A stretch of 64,000 bases of DNA from NCBI RefSeq assembly GCF_018398875.1, contig NZ_JAGWDK010000001.1, forward strand, positions 1 to 64,000, written 5' to 3'. Below are positions 59,834 through 64,000 of the stretch, piece by piece (positions within the stretch are counted from its first letter, which is position 1; each line of letters begins with the position of its first letter). The DNA comes from Bradyrhizobium sp. sGM-13 (GTDB taxonomy: Bacteria; Pseudomonadota; Alphaproteobacteria; Rhizobiales; Xanthobacteraceae). Below the pieces are notes generated by a model. That model searched no databases and had not been told where the DNA came from. It saw only the letters and a program-made list of their open reading frames with translations. Both the position numbers and the translations under genes were made by a program.

Positions 59834-60286
59834 ATGGGCCGCGGAATGCCATCGATGACTGCTCTGCTCGGGCTGCTCGCCATTGCGGGATATCAGAATC
59901 GCGACAAATTGGCAGAACTTCTCAAGGGCGTTGGGGGCCAGCCGAACACAGGCGGGGGACAGCAGCCGCTGGGCGGTTTGCTGGGCAATTTGAGCGGAAT
60001 GTTGGGCGGCGCCGGGGTTGGCGGCCTGCTCAACGGCGGGATCGGCGAGTTGCTCGAAAGGTTCAATCAAAACGGCCAGGGCGACAAGGCCGAATCCTGG
60101 ATCAACCAAGGCCCGAACAAGGATGTCTCGCCGCCGGAATTGAAGCAAGCGATCGGGTCCGACGTTCTGGCACAACTCGAACAGCAGACCGGACTTTCGC
60201 AGGAAGAGATCCTGGCGAGATTGTCTCGCGAGCTTCCGGCAGCCGTCGACAAGTACACACCGGACGGCCGTTTGCCCGCAGCATAA
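59834..60286 (+). CDS. YidB-family (DUF937) protein
   Basis: 150 residues with CGGAGG before the ATG at 59834. The Gly-rich middle (LGGLLGNLSGMLGGAGVGGLLNGGIGELLERF) and SWINQGPNKDVSPPELKQAIGSDVLAQLEQQTGLSQEEILARLSRELPAAVDKYTPDGRLP fit YidB (DUF937). The family has no settled function; it is often stress-related. Expression from an EcfG-type promoter is predicted, together with the next gene 44 bp downstream. Confidence 0.85.
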   Translation: MGRGMPSMTALLGLLAIAGYQNRDKLAELLKGVGGQPNTGGGQQPLGGLLGNLSGMLGGAGVGGLLNGGIGELLERFNQNGQGDKAESWINQGPNKDVSPPELKQAIGSDVLAQLEQQTGLSQEEILARLSRELPAAVDKYTPDGRLPAA

Positions 60287-60329
60287 GTTAATGGACGTGA
60301 CGTTGGAGCAAACAATAGGGAGCATCGAG

Positions 60330-60593
60330 ATGGGCATACTTTGGACGATCATCATTGGCTTCATTGCTGGCGTGATTGCGAAATTCATTATGCCCGGAGA
60401 CAATGAGCCCTCGGGCTTCATTCTCACCACCATACTGGGCATCGTCGGCGCCTTCGTGGCGACCTACCTCGGCCAGGCGCTCGGATGGTATCGGCCCGGA
60501 GAAGGCGCGGGCCTGATCGGCGCGGTGGTCGGCGCCATCATTGTGCTCTTCGTCTACGGCCTCTTCGCCGGCCGGCAACGGCGATCGATTTAA
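60330..60593 (+). CDS. GlsB/YeaQ/YmgE-family stress membrane protein
   Basis: 87 residues. Three helices with the transglycosylase-associated signature: LWTIIIGFIAGVIAKFIMPGDNEPSGFILTTILGIVGAFVATYLGQALGWYRPGEGAGLIGAVVGAIIVLFVYGLFAGR. GGGAG lies nine bases before the ATG at 60330. Family members are small inner-membrane proteins induced in stress. Probably co-transcribed with the YidB-like gene from the EcfG-type promoter. Confidence 0.9.
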   Translation: MGILWTIIIGFIAGVIAKFIMPGDNEPSGFILTTILGIVGAFVATYLGQALGWYRPGEGAGLIGAVVGAIIVLFVYGLFAGRQRRSI

Positions 60594-60671
60594 GAACTGG
60601 ACCTGATCGTTTCATCGTCGGGCTTGGGTGTGGATCAGCGGAGCGGTCCGTCGTCCCCTAGCGAACTCAGG

Positions 60672-60752
60672 CACGAGACGATGATCAACGCGGTCTCCGT
60701 GAGTTCCTTTGGGCGGAGACCACGCGTAGGTCGAAGTCAAGGAAACGCCTGC
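60672..60752. ncRNA. Structured element, copy B (candidate RNA motif)
   Basis: ATCAACGCGGTCTCCGTGAG and its hairpin GGTCTCCG/CGGAGACC (60692-60721) with TTCC in the loop, then CAAGGAAACGCC. Homologous to 59651-59732; strand of action is assumed equal to that copy. Ends close to the 3' end of the histidine kinase gene on the other strand. Confidence 0.45.
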
Positions 60753-60765
60753 TCATCAGAAGAAC

Positions 60766-62361
60766 TCACGATGCCAGCGCGGTTAAAAGCATCCGCGCGA
60801 GATCAGCGCTGAGGTAAGGCTTCGGCAGCAGCAGCACGCCAGCATCGAGACGACCGTGATGTACAAGGGCATTCTCCGCATAGCCAGAGGTATAAAGAAC
60901 TTTGAGCCCTGGGCGCCTCTTGATCCCCTCGGTCGCGAGCTGGCGGCCATTCATTCCCCCGGGGAGCATTACGTCAGTGAACAGCAGGTCAATGCGTTCG
61001 GGTCCATCGATGATGGCCAGCGCCTCGGCAGCATTGCCGGCGGCGAGCGTGCGGAACCCGAAACGTGTGATCTGCGCCACGACGTATTCGCGAACCAGCG
61101 GGTCGTCCTCGACAATCAGGATAGACTCATCGCTGTGTTCGCCTGCATACCCGCCTGTCTCGCCGGCGGGCGTCTCCGGGCCACCACCCGTGGCCTGCGG
61201 CAGGTATAGCTTCACGGTCGTGCCGTGGCCCTGTTCGCTGTAGACCTTGATATGTCCATTCGACTGTTTAACGAAGCCATAGACCATGCTGAGGCCGAGC
61301 CCCGATCCCTTCCCGGCCTCCTTGGTGGTAAAGAATGGTTCAAACACCTTTTCGAGCAGGCTGCTGGGGATTCCGTCCCCTGTGTCACTCACTGCGATCA
61401 TGACGTAGTTGCCCGGTCTAACCTCGCTGTTCAGGCGAGCGTAGTTCTCATCAAGCACCACATTCTTGGTTTCTAACGTCAGCTTCCCGCCGTTAGGCAT
61501 GGCGTCACGCGCATTTAGGGCGAGGTTCAGGATCGCGGTCGAGAGCTGACTGGGATCAATCAGGGCCGGCGCGGAATCGTGCGCCAGCATCGATTCAATT
61601 TCGATGTGTTCACCAAGGGTCGGTCGTAGCAGACTCGCCGTATCGATCACCAACGCGTTGACATCGGTATTGCGCGGCTGCAGCGGCTGTCGACGGGAGA
61701 AGGCCAACAGATGCTTCGTCAGCTCAGCTCCCCTTGCTGCGGCTCCGCTAATCAGATTGGTGATCTGAGTGAGATGTGGACGATCCTTGACCGCATCGCT
61801 GAGGATTTCGATGGTCCCGGTGATCACAGTCAGAATGTTGTTGAAGTCGTGCGCGACGCCACCGGTGAGCTGGCCGATGGCTTCCATCCTCTGCGCTTGC
61901 CGGAGCTTGGATTCGGTGGCCTCTTTCTCCTCAAAACGCCTGACCATGGCCTCAGCTTCGCGGCGTTGCCTGACTTCCTCCTCAAGTGCCGCATAGGCAC
62001 CCGCAAGCTGGATGCGCGTGGGCAGCACCAGGATCCGCGGCAGCAGCAGTAGCAGTGCTGCCGCGATCGCGACCGAGATCAGCGCCAGGAAAGCTTTGGT
62101 CAGGGCCTCGATTTCATAAGCTGGCACCCACATGGTGTAGATCGACAGCAGGCGGGTCACTCCGCAGACCGCGACGAAGATCGCGAATGTCAAGAATACG
62201 CCCCGGAACATAAGCTCACGGTAGCGCCGCCACACGAAGAACGCGAGGACGAACGCCGTAGCAAAGAAGGCACCGGCGAGCATCGCGTCGGAAATGACAT
62301 TCAGCCAGATCAGTTCCGGCTTCCACAGTAAGCACGCGCCGTGCGCGGTGAGCGTCGACAT
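60766..62361 (-). CDS. Hybrid histidine kinase with ethylene-receptor-like sensor
   Basis: 531 residues from the ATG at 62361 (GGAG nine bases upstream). Three helices form a domain like the ETR1 ethylene-binding region: NVISDAMLAGAFFATAFVLAFFV, then FLTFAIFVAVCGVTRLLSIYTMW. The Cys (66) equals ETR1 Cys65, but the His of CGxxH is Arg70. A coiled linker leads to the H box GGVAHDFNN (H171), ATPase domain (NLALNARDAMPNGG, DTGDGIPSSL, GSGLGLSMVYGFVKQ) and receiver (FTDVMLPGGMNG, Asp 463). Copper and ethylene binding are thus unlikely. No output gene adjoins; the receiver may pass phosphate to an unlinked partner. Confidence 0.87.
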   Translation of the reverse strand: MSTLTAHGACLLWKPELIWLNVISDAMLAGAFFATAFVLAFFVWRRYRELMFRGVFLTFAIFVAVCGVTRLLSIYTMWVPAYEIEALTKAFLALISVAIAAALLLLLPRILVLPTRIQLAGAYAALEEEVRQRREAEAMVRRFEEKEATESKLRQAQRMEAIGQLTGGVAHDFNNILTVITGTIEILSDAVKDRPHLTQITNLISGAAARGAELTKHLLAFSRRQPLQPRNTDVNALVIDTASLLRPTLGEHIEIESMLAHDSAPALIDPSQLSTAILNLALNARDAMPNGGKLTLETKNVVLDENYARLNSEVRPGNYVMIAVSDTGDGIPSSLLEKVFEPFFTTKEAGKGSGLGLSMVYGFVKQSNGHIKVYSEQGHGTTVKLYLPQATGGGPETPAGETGGYAGEHSDESILIVEDDPLVREYVVAQITRFGFRTLAAGNAAEALAIIDGPERIDLLFTDVMLPGGMNGRQLATEGIKRRPGLKVLYTSGYAENALVHHGRLDAGVLLLPKPYLSADLARMLLTALAS

Positions 62362-62571
62362 GTGGATAGCTCCAACAAGCGGCTGCAAGCATGCAACCGC
62401 AATCCTCCGATCCGTCCGTCGGAGCGACAGAAATTATTCAGGTTTTTCGCCACCCGCACAAGCGCAGCGCTGACCTCGGCGAATGTTGCTGCGCGCGCCA
62501 GAGCATCAAACCCGCATGTTGCATTCCCGGGAACAACCAATCGATGCGTCGATGGGTAGCCGCCACATTCC

Positions 62572-62596
62572 GGAACGTCTCCCCCCGCCCCTCGTT
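62572..62596 (+). promoter_or_regulatory. EcfG-type promoter before the PRC-barrel gene
   Basis: GGAAC (62572-62576), 16 bp, CGTT (62593-62596); exact consensus. The -10 ends 34 bp before the ATG at 62630, the same distance as at the yidB-like gene. Confidence 0.75.
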
Positions 62597-62629
62597 TTTC
62601 GTTCATCCAACTAGCAGGAGGAGAATCCC

Positions 62630-62989
62630 ATGGCACTGGAGGCAAACGAAACCGGCAACCTGATCGGCAGCGACAAGGTCGAGGGAACTGCCGTCTATGG
62701 CGCCGATCGCAATAAGATCGGCTCGATCGAGCGCGTCATGATCGACAAGAAGAGCGGCAGAGTGTCCTACGCCGTGCTCTCCTTCGGCGGCTTTCTCGGC
62801 ATCGGCGACGACCACTATCCGCTACCCTGGCAATCGCTGAAATACGATACCTCGCTCGGTGGCTACGTCACCGGCGTGACGGAAGCACAGCTCAAGAGCG
62901 CACCGCATTACGGCAACGACAACGCCTGGAACTGGAGCGATCCGACCCGGACCCGCGCCGTCAACGACTACTACGGCGTCGCGATCTGA
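62630..62989 (+). CDS. PRC-barrel domain protein
   Basis: 119 residues; AGGAGGAG before the ATG. PRC barrel: NLIGSDKVEGTAVYGADRNKIGSIERVMIDKKSGRVSYAVLSFGGFLGIGDDHYPLPWQSLKYDTSLGGYVTGVTEAQL. The tail is rich in Asn, Trp and Asp. Stress-induced PRC-barrel proteins are common in Bradyrhizobium, often with several paralogues; function is unknown. Predicted EcfG-dependent. Confidence 0.9.
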   Translation: MALEANETGNLIGSDKVEGTAVYGADRNKIGSIERVMIDKKSGRVSYAVLSFGGFLGIGDDHYPLPWQSLKYDTSLGGYVTGVTEAQLKSAPHYGNDNAWNWSDPTRTRAVNDYYGVAI

Positions 62990-63078
62990 TCGTGGTTGCT
63001 CATTGGGGTCCGCCTCAGTAGCGGGCTTTTCTTTGCCTGACAGCCGCGAACGCAGGGCCTGCGTTCGCCTGTCAGCAG

Positions 63079-63103
63079 AGAACCATTCCTGCTGCCTTGC
63101 GTT
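63079..63103 (+). promoter_or_regulatory. EcfG-like promoter before a 26-residue peptide gene
   Basis: AGAAC (63079-63083), 16 bp, CGTT (63100-63103). One mismatch from GGAAC; ends 22 bp before the ATG at 63126. Confidence 0.5.
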
Positions 63104-63125
63104 GTGATCTGCGAAAGGCAGAGCA

Positions 63126-63206
63126 ATGGGAAAATTCTTCTTGATCATTATCGCTGTCAGCGTCGCCGTTTTGCTGGCGATGAGCGCGTACGTCATCAGC
63201 CTGTGA
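63126..63206 (+). CDS. 26-residue single-helix membrane peptide
   Basis: MGKFFLIIIAVSVAVLLAMSAYVISL: a basic start and one membrane helix, no more. AAGGCAGAG lies five to twelve bases before the ATG, and an EcfG-like promoter is properly placed. Candidate small stress membrane peptide; shorter than usual gene-finder limits. Confidence 0.5.
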   Translation: MGKFFLIIIAVSVAVLLAMSAYVISL

Positions 63207-63391
63207 CAGCGAAACGGCTTACCAAACAGTTCGATCAAACAGCGCCGGGCGTGGAGTCGGCCACCGGTCGGCCAAAAAGCAGGCCCCGGCGCCTCTCGGG
63301 GGAAGATTGCGCCAGAGCCTGAAGGATTGCCGCGTGTTCAAAAACACGATTGCATAATTTTCCCGGCCAGGAATCGTTCCCCGCCAGAACG

Positions 63392-63532
63392 TTACTTCTT
63401 CATGGTTCCCGCGGAGAAAGTAGCATCGCCCTTCTTGTCCACCGCGCCTGCAGTCCGCGCGCCCTGCGTGCCGGCATTCTTGGATGAGGGCCTGGAGTTG
63501 CTGGTCGTGGTGCCCGTTGCGGCGTTCTTCAT
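63392..63532 (-). CDS. Small Thr/Ser/Lys-rich hypothetical protein
   Basis: 46 residues from the ATG at 63532: starts MKNAATGTTTSNSRPSSKNAG and ends SAGTMKK. Basic and disordered, like the short stress-linked proteins of Bradyrhizobium. GGCGG eight bases upstream may serve as ribosome site; an earlier in-frame ATG adds seven residues. Frames on the plus strand also stay open, so the call is uncertain. Confidence 0.4.
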   Translation of the reverse strand: MKNAATGTTTSNSRPSSKNAGTQGARTAGAVDKKGDATFSAGTMKK

Positions 63533-63909
63533 GGTGGCTACCGCCGGTAGCATCACCTCGGGTGCGCAAGTTTGTCGCAGGGCGGCATCAACTGAGCGAG
63601 CAATCGCGCGGGCGAACGGCGAAGGCGCTCCGAGCCCGGCAAAGTTTCTAGTTAACCATTAATTCGCCGGCGACGATGGCAAGATGGATTCATGATGAAC
63701 TCATGGCCGGGGAAAGCACGATACAAGCCGTTAAACTCATTGCGCAGGGTACCGCCGGTGGATCGCCACACCTGCGATGATTACCGTATGCTTACTACCA
63801 ATACACACGGACGGCGGGTGCTGCGGGCATCTGGCGCTCCCACTCCCTCTTTCTTTTTTGAGGGAACCCGTTAGCATGACCCGGCAAGCCGCGGGGACGC
63901 GAGCAACAC
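63533..63909. other. Stretch without a supported gene
   Basis: TTAACCATTAA (63653-63663) is AT-rich and could be a promoter. One 60-codon plus-strand frame (63692-63874) has no ribosome site and no family resemblance. Confidence 0.3.
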
Positions 63910-64000
63910 CCAGTCATCATTCGCCCGAGAAGCAGGCGATCGAGTATTCCAGAGACCGCAGTGATGGGAACGACAGGTCGCGGCGTACTAGCTACCCCGC
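63910..64000. repeat. Intergenic repeat family A, copy 3 (runs off the window)
   Basis: Shares GAGTATTCCAGAGACCGCAGTGAT and GCGGCGTACTAG with 184-285 (AGTATTCCAGAGACGCCAGTGAT, GCGGCGTACTGGAT) in the same order and spacing. Cut by the end of the window. Confidence 0.7.

Noticed and set aside
63692..63874. 60-codon plus-strand frame near the end
   Set aside because: No ribosome site, no known family, odd composition.
1..64000. tRNA, rRNA, transposase or phage genes
   Set aside because: No frame or sequence with these features was recognised by reading; a covariance-model or profile search would be needed to exclude divergent ones.

Overview
The window looks like a chromosomal segment of an alphaproteobacterium in the Bradyrhizobium/Nitrobacteraceae group. 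This rests on uniformly GC-rich coding, a CckA kinase beside flagellar export genes, full CtrA boxes (TTAA-N7-TTAA), GGAAC-N16-CGTT promoters of the EcfG general-stress type, a MotE/DUF6468 motility pair known from rhizobia, and several families of short palindromic intergenic repeats. The genus is an inference; no rRNA, tRNA, CRISPR array, phage or insertion sequence was seen.

Layout. 1-13 kb: PQQ-dependent dehydrogenase, secreted caspase-like protease, small lipoprotein, then an outer-membrane TpsB transporter divergent from a FecR-domain secreted protein and a CHASE2-PAS-GGDEF-EAL c-di-GMP protein, followed by a GNAT-like transferase/JmjC-cupin pair. 13-20 kb: stress and redox genes (NIPSNAP, DsbA/FrnE-like), an XRE regulator divergent from small membrane proteins, a truncated globin with an NsrR-like Rrf2 regulator sharing one palindromic operator, and a SET-domain methyltransferase. 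20-24 kb: a TetR-family repressor and two nearly identical promoter/operator blocks that drive a carotenoid oxygenase and a membrane-protein pair including a YciB/IspZ homologue. 24-33 kb: housekeeping and accessory genes (DUF429, MaoC, class I fumarase, GFA, GST, lectin-like secreted protein, Tim44-like).

33-43 kb and 52-60 kb are motility blocks. On the minus strand, flgB-flgC-fliE-fliQ-fliR-flhB is followed by cckA; on the plus strand run fliO-fliP and a diguanylate cyclase. The second block has minus-strand fliL-fliM-DUF6468-motE and, divergently, flgF-flgG-flgA-flgH. Perfect CtrA boxes precede flgB and a 1252-residue AMIN-like/helical-repeat protein, and a near-perfect one precedes the diguanylate cyclase. 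The window therefore holds both the CtrA-activating kinase and probable CtrA targets. No fliF, fliG, fliN, flgI, motA, motB or flagellin gene is present, so the flagellar system continues elsewhere.

43-48 kb holds small unknown genes, an FAD-linked oxidase and the frameshifted remains of a PLP-enzyme gene. 59.6-64 kb is a stress-type island: yidB-like and glsB-like genes, a PRC-barrel gene and very small membrane peptides, with two perfect and one near-perfect EcfG-type promoters, two copies of a structured ~75-nt element, and a hybrid histidine kinase with an ethylene-receptor-like sensor that has lost the copper-binding His. The most novel leads are the TetR double-operator cassette, the CtrA-linked repeat protein, the TpsB/FecR/CHASE2 cluster, the duplicated structured element and the degenerate ethylene-receptor kinase.
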